Positions 11,386 to 23,108 of a stretch of 64,000 nucleotides of DNA are shown in pieces; the first letter of the stretch is position 1, and every line of letters begins with the position of its first letter. The stretch is from the NCBI RefSeq assembly GCF_905171765.1, contig NC_053393.1, forward strand, positions 62,403,371-62,467,370. Direction: 5' to 3'. Source of the DNA: Bufo bufo (Eukaryota > Chordata > Amphibia > Anura > Bufonidae). The position numbers and the translations under genes were made by a program. The notes under the pieces were generated by a model, which was not told the origin of the DNA, searched no databases, and worked only from the letters and a program-made list of their open reading frames with translations.

Positions 11386-11883
11386 TCTGTCCAATTGATA
11401 TTGGTTAATTTTTATTTTTTTAATTTTAATTTTAATTCATTTCCCTATCCACATTTGTTTGCAGGGGATTTACCTACATGTTGCTGCCTTTTGCAGCCCT
11501 CTAGCTCTTTCCTGGGCTGTTTTACAGCCTTTTTAGTGCCCAAAAGTTCGGGTCCCCATTGACTTCAATGGGGTTCGGGTTCGGGTTCGGGACGAAGTTC
11601 GAATCGGGTTCGGATCCCGAACCCGAACATTTCCGGGAAGTTCGGCCGAACTTCTCGAACCCGAACATCCAGGTGTTCGCTCAACTCTAGCCATGATCAT
11701 TGTTGAACTCTGCATCGGAGAGGTTCAATGACAGGGGTCGGTGCAATCGCTGTTTCCTGTCATTGCGCTCACTACATGCAATGGAATTTGATTCCCGACT
11801 AAGTAATTTGTAACAAATAGAATTTCTTTGTGAACTACGGGGAAGAAGCCGAATCGAATGTTTGATAACTTCACTCATCTCTA

Positions 11884-13670
11884 ATAGCCATATTCTGATC
11901 CACATAACTTTTTTATATTTACATTTGCGGAGCTGGGACTGGGGTGACTGATACCTTTATCACTTGTGCAAATTAGCTCTCTTCTAGAATAATCTCTCTA
12001 GTATAAAGCATAGGTATCTCTCCCGTAAGTCAATCTTTTACTTATTAAAGTGCATTGAAACACGACTAGGGATTTTAGCCAAACCAGAGACATCCGTCTT
12101 GTGTAAAATTCCCAGTGATATTTCAATGTTCTTTACTGGGTCAAACATTGACTTAGATATAGCGACTTTACTAACAGTGTATAGGTAGCACTATAGAAAC
12201 AGTTCTCACCATTCTGGAGGAGAGCTAATTTGTATTTTTTTTCCAGGGTGCATCGCCTGTAAGATTCCCTGCATCAGCTGGATATCTTCAAGGCCTATGT
12301 TAGTTAGGATAAGAGGCTAGGATTTTAAATAGGGAAACATACCACCCCTCATTTTCAGTGCTCCCCTTTTAAATATGGATTTAAAAAATCACAAATAACT
12401 TGACACTCCATCCCTGGGACCGGAGGCTATCTTATTGCGTGGCTGGAGGGGCATGATGATGAAAGTTGCCACTCTTGAACAAAGTTCTCACTTTTTCTCA
12501 TTTATTGATATGCAGATATAGCTGAACTGAAAGTGACATGTAACGTGCTGTCTTGTTGATGCACTGTGGCAATACTTTAATGCATTCCTATTTAAAACCC
12601 TACAGACCAAATATTGTGGCACTAGGTGGTGATCTGGAGGTCTCAAATGGAAATCAGGCTGAGAACACATAAAATATCCTGTGGATATGCCATAACTGTT
12701 TACAATGGACATACTCCTTTAATATTACCCTTCTACAAGGAACATATGGCCCATAATTGAAAACTGGCCTTTAAGATTTGCTCATCTCTATAAGTTAGCG
12801 AGTTCTTACTAACACTTATGCCTCAATGAAGCTGAAATAATTTCAAGTAATTCAAAGAAATAGGACATCTCTTGCTTGGTATCATAATTTTTAGTAGTCC
12901 TGTGAATTAGGAAATATTCTTTTAATCTTTATGTATTTCCTATACACTGTAATGAATTTTTCAGGATCCCATGTTTTGAATTTATTGATAGCCTGGGAAT
13001 AGAACTCGGCATGAGTCCGCCTTTAGTGTTTCTACCAGAAATGACATGAAAAGAAAAAGATATCCTACAAGATACAGAGGATACATGGTCAGATAAACTT
13101 CTTCAGGTTTTGGATTATTTTCACCCATTATCGTTGTTGCTCTTGACCCACATCCGTGTTCCATCTTCTGATTTCATTTCCATTTATTCTTTATCCACTC
13201 CTGTTGTCCAAGCTCCATTAGTTTTTTAGCAATGTTCTTACTCCACTGACTGTACTGTAGAGACTGACTGCTTCAAGTTAAAGGGGCTTTTACACTAAGA
13301 GCACGGGAAAGGGATGTGTCTGATTGCTGCGGTCTGATCATTGGAACCCCCGGCATTCATGAAAACAGATCAACCAAGGTTTTACTTGCTACCATTCCAC
13401 CAGGAATATCACCACAACTGCACCACATCCATTGGATGACATAGTCAGCCAAATAGCATGATGTCACTGTGGGTACAGGAGCTACAGTGCATTCTGTGTC
13501 CTTCCTTACTTTTCCTCCTGGCTGGACATTTCCTGATATGTGTGTCATGGGACAACCAGCTTTGAAAAGAACATGATTTCATGATATTGGAGTCTTTATC
13601 CAAATTTGAGCCAAGATAAGTTGTAGTAGGTCCAAACTACAGCTGTTTCGTATCACCATGACACTTAGTC
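11884..13670. other. No gene recognised
   Basis: This is AT-rich sequence without long ORFs or clear element ends. A short stretch at about 13310-13360 ('ggtctgatcattggaaccc') recalls the abundant repeat at 4434-5170. Otherwise it appears to be unique intergenic DNA. Confidence 0.5.
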
Positions 13671-13673
13671 AAG

Positions 13674-14112
13674 CAAAGAGAATTAGCTTAGCTGTCTAAG
13701 AGGCTTTGGTTGGGGTACAGGGGGAGGGGAACTTTTTTCCTTATGGAGAGCGCATGGGTACATGTAAGGAGTATGGTTAGCCAGACAATGTTCCTCTGAG
13801 TGAAAAATATATGGAAATTAGCATATCTTAGATATGCCAACATAATAGATACTTAGTTTTCTTTTCCTGTTGGAAGGAAAGATAATATGAATACAAATTA
13901 GCTTTCCTTGCAACCTGAAAAGAAAAACTAAGTCTATCTGATGCTATCAGATGTAATATGTGCTAATATCCATATATTTTCCCAGAAACCCAGAGGAGCT
14001 TTGTCTGGCGTTCAATACTCCTCATTCATACTCTGGCACTCTCCATAAGGAGAAATAGTACACCCCCCAGACCCCAACCAAGACCTCTCAGGCAGCTAAG
14101 CTAATTTGCTCT
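13674..14112. repeat. Imperfect palindrome, arms about 200 bp
   Basis: The left arm begins AGAATTAGCTTAGCTGTCTAA and contains GGCTTTGGTTGGGGT. The right arm contains ACCCCAACCAAGACCTCTCA and ends AGCTAAGCTAATTTGCTC. The centre near 13890 holds mirrored 'cttagttttcttttcc' and 'gaaaagaaaaactaag'. It is probably a foldback MITE. A further 'actcagttttctttttct' lies at 14150. Confidence 0.75.
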
Positions 14113-14636
14113 GCTCAGCTCTGATAAAAGCTATTTGCTGATATAAGACACTCAGTTTTCTTTTTCTTTTGGAAGGACTGGTTTACACAATTGTTTTCCA
14201 GAAGAGCATTACACAGAGACATTTCGTTTTCCTTCCTTTTGGGTGGAGGGCTGATTTGCATGTCTTTTTTTTTTCCAGATGATGTTTTTTTCTGATTCAT
14301 GTAGAATTGATTTGAAGTTTTGGAAAAGTTTAGCTAAGTGGATCTGAAACGAACTTTGTGAAATTCATTCATTTCTACCTTGGACCAAAGGGTCTCTATT
14401 CCTCAGAATCTAAAACATGATCTACCAATTATATACAAAAAATTGTATCTCTATGCACAAGGTATGTGTGTGCAGAGATATGTCACACCTCTTATAAACT
14501 TATTTACCACATGTGGACTGAGTATATATAAATATAAAATATAACTTTTACTATAATTTCACTAAAAAGCATTGGTGGTAGCAGTGAGACAAGGACAAAA
14601 TAACATACATACGTATAAATACATATATTGCAACCG

Positions 14637-15262
14637 TCTAGAGCCGCGGTAAGTTAATTGTGGGTGGGTCTTACCCCGTCCTGTAGACACACGACAAATG
14701 GATGGTGGGTGGCGTCAATGCTCCAGTGTGGTAACAGGCACTAGTGCCCAATTGCTTTGGTGGTATGGCAATCTGGACACTCCTATAATGCCCTGGTCTA
14801 GAGCCCTCCCTATATAGATGGTCGGGGGCTATCCTCATAGACCTGCCTCAACGACACGGAGCACTCGCCCCGACAGGGGCGACCCCATACGGAACCTGTC
14901 CCTAGATGGGGCCTATTCCCTGTAAATCCCTTACTGTATGGCCCTACATGCCATGTTTCGTTCCATAAAAAATGGAGCTCGTCAGGGGCTCATTGAAATC
15001 AGAAGGTTTTCTTTCAGTAGAGAGTCGGGGCGAGTGCTCCGTGTCGTTGAGGCAGGTCTATGAGGATAGCCCCCGACCATCTATATAGGGAGGGCTCTAG
15101 ACCAGGGCATTATAGGAGTGTCCAGATTGCCATACCACCAAAGCAATTGGGCACTAGTGCCTGTTACCACACTGGAGCATTGACGCCACCCACCATCCAT
15201 TTGTCGTGTGTCTACAGGACGGGGTAAGACCCACCCACTATTACCTTACCGCGGCTCTAGAT
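14637..15262. repeat. Giant hairpin, 238-bp arms and 149-nt loop
   Basis: The arms are 14637-14874 and 15024-15262. They run from GTCTAGAGCCGCGGTAA to GCACTCGCCCCGAC and back through the exact inverse, with very few mismatches. The loop holds CATGTTTCGTTCCATAAAAA and 'ctcgtcaggggctc'. The near identity of the arms implies recent formation or gene conversion between arms. Confidence 0.9.
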
Positions 15263-16054
15263 GGTGGCAATATATGTGTTTATATGTATCAACTATAATT
15301 ATGCTGCACTCACTATAGCTTTTTATATATTAATGAAATGTTGTTGGTGTCACTTTGGGCACGGCGATTTATACTGTGTTTATTGTATCTCTACAACCTT
15401 ATTTTGAATATTTGCACTATACTTATCTATGCGTCAATGAATTTGTGTTTGTGTAATTTTGGTCACGGTTGTTAATGTGTTTTTTTTTATTTTATTTTTT
15501 TATATTGGCCTAATATGGCCTACTGTGTATCTATCAAATGAATTATTTATTTTGTTATATATATATATATATATTCTTTCTTTAAATCATGCCATCATTA
15601 TTTATGGTTCACGAAGATACTGCTTTGAAATAGACATGCGTTTTCGAGATGATTATGTGCACTATTATTCAATTTGTTTGCTCTATTCAATCTGCGTTCC
15701 AACTGACCCCCCGTCCTTTGCGTTCCACGGGACGGAGCTGCGCGATCTGTCGCCCGGACGTGACGCTGTGCCAGATGCGTTTCCGGTCTGTGGAACGCAT
15801 TGTGGCATCGGCTTCCGCCCGGGCGCCATGTTTTGCAGGCGCATTCGCTTTTCCATCACGCCGGCTTGACCGGCACATGCTGCAGCGCCCAGACCGTGCA
15901 CCGGGGAGCACTGAGGCGGCGCACCTTGATGTGTCCACCTGCCCTTCTCCTCCTCTAATTGCCTTAACAGGTTTGACCACAGATTTACTTCCTTATAGGT
16001 TAATTATTGCTAGTATAAAAACCTTGAAGCATCATTTTAGATTTACATGGACCT

Positions 16055-16088
16055 CTGATGAAGCTAGTTGGTTACTAGCGATACGCGT
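16055..16088 (+). other. Hammerhead-ribozyme-like core motif
   Basis: CTGATGA (16055-16061) is followed by a perfect 6-bp stem GCTAGT/ACTAGC (16063-16068 and 16074-16079) with a 5-nt loop. GATA then stands where the hammerhead needs GAAA, and CGCGT follows. The layout matches core-stem II-core of hammerheads found in Penelope-like elements. The A-to-T change in the GAAA box should weaken or abolish cleavage. Confidence 0.45.
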
Positions 16089-16589
16089 GAGGATTTGTTC
16101 CTGCTTGTCCCACTGAAGGGTTGCTTATCATCATTGTTTCTCTCCCTGTGTTACCACTGTGCTACCTGATAAGTATATCATTTTGGTTCTATGGACTTAT
16201 TTCTTTCATGTCAGCACTATATTACTTATGGTATCCTTAGATGATGTTTGTTTCATTTTCATCAATCTCTCCCTTCAGTGGGATTAGGTTGTATATGTCC
16301 ATGGTTTTAAACTTTGTGTCTTCAATAAATTATCATTGATTTTTGGAGGTGCGGCTGTATTTGGTATTTCTTTTCCTTAGTTTAGCGTATGCTTTTTTCT
16401 ATAACAGGCCTGCACTCCTTCACTTTATTATTGGTGTGCCCCCCGCTGTTTATTATAATATATGTGTTTATATGTATGTATGTTATTTTGTCCTTGTCTC
16501 ACTGCTACCACCAATGCTTTTTAGTGAAATTATAGTAAAAGTTATATTTTATATTTATATATACTCAGTCCACATGTGGTAAATAAAAT

Positions 16590-17335
16590 GATCGACCAAT
16601 GTTTAATGCGGAAATGTAGGGGACTGACAGACCAAGCTGAAGATTTGCTAGATAACTGTTAGGAAACTGGAAAGAAAGAGACAAATAGAGCGAGAGAGAT
16701 TATCTACTGTGTGAGCGGTGAATGCAGGACGGCAAAAGCAGCATGTTACATTATTTCATTTCCTTCGCACTTAAACACTCTCTATTAACCAACACTGACT
16801 GACTTAATTACAATTTCTTGCTTATATAAGAACACTGTATGAAATGACATTTTATGTGATAAGCCAGCATATCCCATTATGGCTTGTACTTTAGGATTAT
16901 TCTGAATTACTGTAAGACATATCTGATGAGAGATTTGTACCGGCTTTGACATGTTTTACATAGAGTATTATTGAGCTGTTTTGATACAATAATGAAAGCG
17001 CATGGTAACAGAACTGAAGCAGCAAGGGAGGCCTATTATTCACTTCAAGAGATGATTAGAAATGTGAAGGAATAAATTATCAAAGAAGCAGCCACAGCCT
17101 TAGTCTATACATAATAGGATAGAATGAGATTGGGTAGTGGCTACGTTATAGCGCAGTCAGGAGTATATGGACAATATGAAATCCCTGTAAATAACTTTCT
17201 TATCGAATGTTGCAGAAGATCATTCTGCATGCTGTCATAGTCATGATACTATCTGAGCTCAACTTCTATGTTCAAAGGAACTTCAAGCATGTAGAAATAC
17301 ATGCACAGTTAAATAAGTTTTAGATACTGATGTCT
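16590..17335. other. Unique AT-rich sequence, possible conserved non-coding element
   Basis: There is no ORF and no similarity to other parts of the window. It has dense homeodomain-type cores (ATTA/TAAT) and runs such as 'gagctgttttgatacaataa'. Conservation cannot be judged without alignment. Confidence 0.3.
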
Positions 17336-17710
17336 AATCTTCAGGATAGGTCCTCAATATCAGATTGGTGAGGGTCTGACACACAGCTCCCCCTATCAGC
17401 TGTTTTGGGTTATTGCCAGCACCAGGAACTGTACAGTCGACTGAACCATAAGTACAAGGTTCCCTCTACTGTGTAGTGGCCATAATGGAGTACTGCATCT
17501 CAGCTCCATTCAAGTGAATGACAGTTGGGCAGCAGTATGCCACAGGAGGAAGCCACATACTGGATGGATCCTTTTATCCACTGTATAGTGTCTGTCTCCG
17601 GCTGTCCAAAACAGCTGATCGGTGGGGGTACTGGGTGTCTGATGCCAACTGATCTGATATTGTTGACCTATCCTGATAACTAAGCGCTGGAAAACCTCTT
17701 TAAAATTTTG
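17336..17710. repeat. Interspersed repeat, 'gataggtcctcaatatcag' family
   Basis: The ends are inverse-like: 'cttcaggataggtcctcaatatcaga' on the left and 'tgatctgatattgttgacctatcctga' on the right. Between them lies sequence with 'agctccattcaagtgaatg'. It is the same family as 1-232 and non-coding. Confidence 0.6.
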
Positions 17711-17769
17711 GCTGAATAAGTTGCTCATTGAATATCCACCTCAGAATAACTGATGTTCCTAAAAATACT

Positions 17770-19196
17770 TAAAGAGGTTGGCCATTCACCAATGTGTTAG
17801 TAAGATCATTATATGGCACTTACTAATATAGCCTTTGAATAAATCCTGTGTTCTCTTCTATATTCCATAAGGTACAGTATGCTCCCTTGTTGACCAAAGC
17901 CTTTTGTGCTGTCCACATAGAGGTCCCGTCCATAAAATGGCTACTGATGGAGGGTCATGTGACCAGGAAAATCACCTCTATGTGTTATCTTCTCCATTCT
18001 AATGCACTGAACCTGCCATAAGCAAAAAAAAATACACAATGCAACAGCACTCTGCAAACCAAATAAAGTACAATAATGCAAAGTAATAGAAAGTATTCTG
18101 GTGCTAATGCTACGGCAAATATATTCAGTACAAAATTATTTGGGCCCATCTGCCAAACGTCAAGGTGATCTCAGTAAGACGGGAACCTAACACTAAATAC
18201 CACATTAACTGGTGCCGTACTGGCCTCCATTACATTCAGGGAATGCAGGTTCCACATGCATGCCAAGCCCACATTGTATTATGCCTCTTATGGTACTACG
18301 ATGGCCTCCATTATATTCAGGGGATGCAGGCTCCACATGCATGCCAAACCCATACTATATAATACCTCTTTGGTGCCTCACTGGCCTCCACTTTGTTCAG
18401 GAAATGCAGGTTCCACTAGCATGCTGAGCCCACTCTGTATTCCACCTTTCCTGGTGCCGAATGGCCTCCAATACATACAGGGAGAGCAGGCTACAGCTTT
18501 ATAGTTACACTAATTAAAATCAGCCTATGGGGCAGACGGGTTAATCAGGACTGCACAACCAACAGAGTCAGCCACAACATCAATACAAACTGCAAATAAA
18601 AATTGGGGGTCAGTCAGCACATTCAGTGCGCAGGTGCGCGTTGCCATGGCTGAAAGCACAAAGCAAAAAAATTATACAATGCAACAGCACTCTGCAAACC
18701 AAATAAAGTACAATAATGACAAAGTAATAGAAAGTATTCTGGTGCTAATGCTACGCTAATAAATTTGAGATGCTTGGCAAATACATTTTGTACAAAATTA
18801 TTTGGGCCTGTCCGCCAAACATCAAGGCGATCTCAGTAAGACGGGAACCTAACACTAAATACCACATTAACTGGTAACGTACTGGCCTCCATTACATTCA
18901 GGGAATGCAGGCTCCACATGTATGCCGAATCTGCCATATATACTAGTACTGTTGGGAGTTTAGTGCAGGTGTACTTTGTTTGAATTGAGGAGACTGAGTG
19001 ATGTGTCTGGTCACATGATCCTCCATCAGCGGCCATCTTATGGACAGCACACAAGATTTGCCCAACAAGGGGACATGGCTTATGAAATATAGCAAACCGC
19101 ACAGAATATCAAGAAAGGCTATAATAGTAAGTGCCATATAGTCATCTTACATACACATTGGTCTCAAGTAGCCAGACATTGGTCAACGCCTTTAAA
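17770..19196. mobile_element. Long-TIR non-autonomous element
   Basis: The left end 'aaagaggttggccattcacc' is mirrored by 'tggtcaacgccttt' at the right. Homology continues inward: 'atatggcacttactaatatagcc' against 'ggctataatagtaagtgccatata', and 'tccataaaatggctactgatgg' against 'ccatcagcggccatcttatgga'. The arms are about 230 bp. The centre is filled by the direct and tandem repeats at 18020-18935. The bases next to the ends are TTAA-like, so the TSD is not resolved. Confidence 0.65.
18020..18935. repeat. Two direct copies of about 240 bp around an 80-bp tandem array
   Basis: 18020-18255 and 18658-18925 share 'acaatgcaacagcactctgc', 'agaaagtattctggtgctaa' and 'gatctcagtaagacgggaac'. Between them, four units of about 80 bp (from 18222, 18302, 18381 and 18464) repeat 'tggcctcca...ttcagg...gcaggctccacatgcatgcc'. 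The overlapping small ORFs come from this periodicity. Confidence 0.8.
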
Positions 19197-19549
19197 GATA
19201 AAATTGCACATTAAAGTTGCTAGGACATTCTTCCAAAGTTGGGTTTGACATGGATATTCTCATAAGTGAATAAACTATTTTGGATGTTATTTTATTGGTT
19301 CTCTTCTGGCTCAGTTGGGCATGTCCTTACATTAGGGTTGGGGTTTGTTATGTAAAGAGGTAGAGATACCTTGTCACCTGTGACATATCTGTTTAAGTTA
19401 ATATTCCCATCTCCCATGTAATTGCAATTCTGGAGCATCTATTCTTATATCTCTATGTTTTGCAGTTCCTCTATTTTTCCTAACAGGAGTTTATGAATGG
19501 TCAAAAGCCTGCAATATATCCAGATGGATGTTACAGTTGGGGTTGTGTG

Positions 19550-20212
19550 TCACGGACGTTCCCGTGACAGGTGGCAGGAGATCGTGAGTGTCACATGCTG
19601 GAAGTCCCCAGGAGGACCTCCGGGACTACATACAAGCAGGACAAGGCAAACAGGCCAAGGACCACGGAACACATAAATTATTACAAAGGAACCAAGACAT
19701 GTGACAATGACTAAAACAGAAGACCTCAACGTACTGAAATGGATTAGTGGGTGTGAACCCACTGCACCACTGACTAGCAATACTCTGGAGGGGCATAACT
19801 AAGCAGCTGCCTGGTCTTCACTAGAGCCTCAGATGGTGAGAATAGGCTTGGGCCGTTAGGGTAGTTGCTAGGGGCTACTCCAGAGTGTAAACCGAGTCAG
19901 TGGCAGCAGGATCAGATGGAAAGGAGATACCAGAGAAGGTACGGACAGTACATTGAGTCCACAGACAGGCAGGAAGAATGGAACAGAGGCAAAAGCAGGC
20001 ACCTGCGCTTCAAGCAATAGAAGCAAGGCGGCCCCAGGCAGAGCTGCACAGAGACAGAGAATGGGCATTCCCCCTCCGGGGAACACAGGAACCCTCTTCA
20101 GAAGGCTGACATGGACAGACATGAATGGAACACCAGAAGCAGTAAGGACTGCCAGACAGACAATAGCAGGAACATAGATCAGATGCAGATAAGCTCTGCT
20201 AGGCCACCATCT
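19550..20212. mobile_element. Possible LTR-derived fragment
   Basis: It begins TGTCACGGACGTTCCCGTGACA, a TG-start with an internal palindrome like the LTR starts elsewhere in the window (23820, 28741, 43969). It ends where the decayed hAT coding homology begins, near 20215. Neither a matching second LTR nor a TSD was found, so this is only a candidate. Confidence 0.3.
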
Positions 20213-21357
20213 GTGTTGATTTCTCAAAGTTGCGTAAAACCTCACAGAGGTCAGACATCCATGCCCACTCGTCGCTTGTGAAGAGCAGAAGCTGACTGGA
20301 AAGGCGACGACCATGTTGCAGCTGGTGTTACACTACTGCCCTCTACTGCTCACAAAGCCGGGACAACATGTGGAACGTGGAGTTCCAGCTCGTGCGCACA
20401 TGGCACAACAGTAGATGAGCTGGCAATTGCAAGCGCTGCCAGACCGGCGGCAGCTGTAGATGACTTTCGGAAATGGGCACACACACGGCGCACCTTCACC
20501 AGTAGCTCAGGCAAATTGGGGTAGCCTGGTTGTAGCTTGAGTGGCGAGAGCCACAGCTCAGTCTGGTCTCTTATACACAGCTCTGCGGCAGTGTGCTGTT
20601 TGTCACCTAAGCAAATTAGTTTCAGCGGGGCCTGTTGCCGCTTTCCCACTGCAGTGCTACACTGCTTCCAGCTATTGACTGATGGCTGACTGGTGCTTTA
20701 AGATGAGACTGCAGAGGTGGAAGTGGAGGAGGAGGCGGAGGAGGAGAAGGGGGGGTGCAGCCACTAATGTAGATGATTTCGGAAATCCTGATAGAAGTAG
20801 GGCCCGCAATCCTTGGTGTCGGTAGCACCTGTGCCATCCCAGGGTAAAACTTGCTCCCTGCCTACCTAGCGTTCACCCAGTGTGCCATCAGGGAAATGTA
20901 GCGTCCCTGGCCAAAAGCACTTGTCCATGTGTCAGTCGTTAAGTGGACCTTCCGAATAACTGCATTGGTCAGGGCACAGGTGATGTTACAGGACACATGC
21001 TAGTGTAAGGCGGGGACGGCCCACCGGAAAAAATATTGCCGGCTGGGGACTGAGTATCGAGGGATGACCACTGCCATCAGGCTGCTGAAAGGCTCAGTGT
21101 CCACAAGCCTAAATGGCAACATTTCCAGGGCCAGCAATTTGGAAAGGTGCCCATTTAGTGCTTTGGCCTGTGGGTGGGTGGCTGGGTATTTGCGCTTTCG
21201 TTCAAAGGCCTGGTATATAAACATCTGTACGCTGCGCTGGAACACAGAAGTGGATGTGCTAGTTGATGGTGCTTGCAAAGGTCTAGGTGCAGGACGGGAG
21301 GCATCCGGGCCTGCGTCTTAGACAGGGGATTGGCCAGCACGTAACACAGGGGAATAG

Positions 21358-21649
21358 TAGTGTTGAGCGCGAATCGTGAATTTTAATCGCGAATATCGCC
21401 AGTTCGAGAATTCGCGAATATTTAGAATATAGTGCTATATATTCATATTCGCGAATAGTGTTGAATATTCTAATCGCTAATTTTTCTGTGAATTTATCGC
21501 GAATATATTACATTGCCGATTTTCGCAATCAAGTAAACAATGACTGGAGATCACGAATTCTCGAATTTGTGAATTTATGGAAAATATTCAGCCCAAAATT
21601 TGCGAAATATTGCGAATTCGAATATTGCCTAAGCCGCTCATCATCACTA
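21358..21649. mobile_element. AT-rich hAT-type MITE, 292 bp
   Basis: The ends are TAGTGTTGAGCGCGAAT and CCGCTCATCATCACTA. The flanks GGGAATAG (21350-21357) and GGGAAGAG (21650-21657) are an 8-bp duplication with one mismatch. The interior is rich in 'cgaatatt' and 'gcgaatat'. It belongs to the same family as the larger element at 22285-30373 and interrupts the decayed hAT coding sequence. Confidence 0.85.
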
Positions 21650-23108
21650 GGGAAGAGGAGACAGTTGTGTGACCCGCAGACACTGATTGTGAACCCAGGC
21701 TTTCGGCCCACCTATTAGGATGCTTTGATGCTATGTGGTGGATCATGCTGGGGGTGGTGACCTTGCTAGTGTTCACGCCCCTGCTCATTTTGGTACAGCA
21801 CAGGTTGCAAATGACAATTCTTTTATCGTCCGCACTTTCCTCAAAAAAGCGCCAGACTGCGGAACACCTACCCCTTGGCAAGAGAGATTTGGTGTGGCCC
21901 GCCTTCTCCCTTTTGCCACCCCACTGTCTCTTCCAGCCTGTTGCAGTGCTGCGGATCCATCCCCCTCTGTACTGCTGTCCTCGCTCGGATTGCCACCTTC
22001 CCAGGTTGGGTTAGTGATTTCATCGTCCACCACCTCCTCTTCCACTTCCTCACTCTGGTCATCCTCCTGACTTGTTGACCTAACAAGAACCTCTCTTATT
22101 GATAACTGTGTTTCATCCTCATCATGAACCTCTTGAGACACTAATTGCGGTTAGCTTATTGGCAACTGTGTCTCATTATCATCATTCACCTCGTAAAACA
22201 CTAATTGCCGTTCCCCACCGTCATCTTTTTCTGACTGTCGATGCTTAAGAGTTTGGGAATCAGTGCACAAGATCTCCTCATGTCTAGTGTTGGGTGTGAA
22301 TATTCGAATAGCGAATATTAATCGCGAATATCAAAGAATTTCTCGAATATTTAGAATATAGTGATATATATTTGTAATTTCGAATATTCTAGATCTTTTT
22401 TTCATCGGTAACCTCCCCTCTTGCTTGTGGGCCAATGAGAAGGCTGCAATGTCTTTGTCTGAGCTTTGCAACATCCCTAGCAACCAAGTTGCCTACCCCT
22501 TACTTTATAAGAACCTCCCCAGCAGCCCTTGTATGTTATATTTTGCAGTTCTGAGAGAGACAGCAGTGTTATTGCTGTGGCTCTCTGCTTTCCTGTGTCA
22601 TTACATTAGATAGATAGTTAGTTAGTTTATATATATAATACAGATGGTTAGTGGGAGATAGTCAATGTAGGTTAGATAGTGATATAGTGTAGCTGATAGG
22701 TTCTGCTGTCCATACATACAGAACATGCTACATACAAAGTGCTGTATGCACAGTCAGGTCCATAAATATTGGGACATGGACACAATTCTAACATTTTTGG
22801 CTCTATACACCACCACAATGGATTTGAAATGAAATGAACAAGATGTGCTTTAACTGCAGACTGTCAGCTTTAATTTAAGGGAATTTACATCCAAATCAGG
22901 GGAACATTGTAGGAATTACAACAGTTTGAATATGTGCCTCCCACTTGTTAAGGGGCCAAAAGTAATGGGACAATTGGCTTCTCGGCTGTTCCATGGCCAG
23001 GTGTGTGTTATTCCCTCATTATCCCAATTACAATGAGCAGATAAAAGGTCCAGAGTTCATTTCAAGTGTGCTATTTGGATTTGGAATCTGTTGCTGTCAA
23101 CTCTCAAG

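Larger units (their letters stand above)
5673..11689 (+). mobile_element. hAT transposon copy 1, 6.0 kb, BED-finger family
   Basis: The termini TAGGGATGAGCGAAC and GTTCGCTCAACTCTA are inverted repeats, followed inward by GAACCCGAAC-rich subterminal repeats. An exact 8-bp duplication GCCATGAT flanks it (5665-5672 and 11690-11697). Contents in order are a TATA-poor 5' region, a 78-bp tandem repeat (6193-6505), a direct repeat (about 6520-6640 and 6790-6945), the broken transposase (6958-9345), a 141-bp minisatellite (9455-11240) and the right end. The inverted copy at 60101-64000 is closely similar and retains about 1.0 kb of coding sequence that is missing here near 8549. The enzyme is dead, but the ends look complete, so the element could perhaps be moved in trans. 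Confidence 0.92.
5521..11883. mobile_element. Older MITE split by hAT copy 1
   Basis: The left part (5521-5672) and right part (11690-11883) together match the MITE at 334-878: 'accatgctggccagg', 'gtgacgtcat', 'gaggttcaatgac' and 'aatttctttgtgaa'. The right end is TTCACTCATCTCTA. The left end is unclear. The gap between the parts is hAT copy 1, which duplicated GCCATGAT on insertion. Confidence 0.6.
14501..16586. mobile_element. Composite inverted-repeat element, Penelope-like terminal features
   Basis: The outer arms (about 14501-14635 and 16453-16586) are inverse copies: TATTTACCACATGTGGACTG on the left and its inverse on the right, each with 'attggtggtagcagtgaga' or its inverse. Inside lie a 626-bp hairpin (14637-15262) and a segment with AT microsatellite, a GC-rich block (15700-15930), a TATA-like 'agtataaaaacc' (about 16012) and a hammerhead-like core (16055-16088). 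A hammerhead motif next to a TATA-like box is known from Penelope-like retroelement terminal repeats. No reverse transcriptase is present. Assignment to that class is inference. Confidence 0.5.

Noticed and set aside
15459..15480. Prokaryotic promoter-like AT-rich stretches here and elsewhere
   Set aside because: AT-rich eukaryotic DNA gives many such matches; no support.
15459..16116. ORFs of 136 and 155 codons over a GC-rich block
   Set aside because: No family motif, overlapping in different frames and on both strands; best read as the GC-rich part of the Penelope-like terminal region.
19950..20340. Host exon in the ORFs near 20 kb
   Set aside because: From about 20215 the sequence aligns with the hAT core of copy 2, and before that it is LTR-like; no splice-bounded exon is visible.
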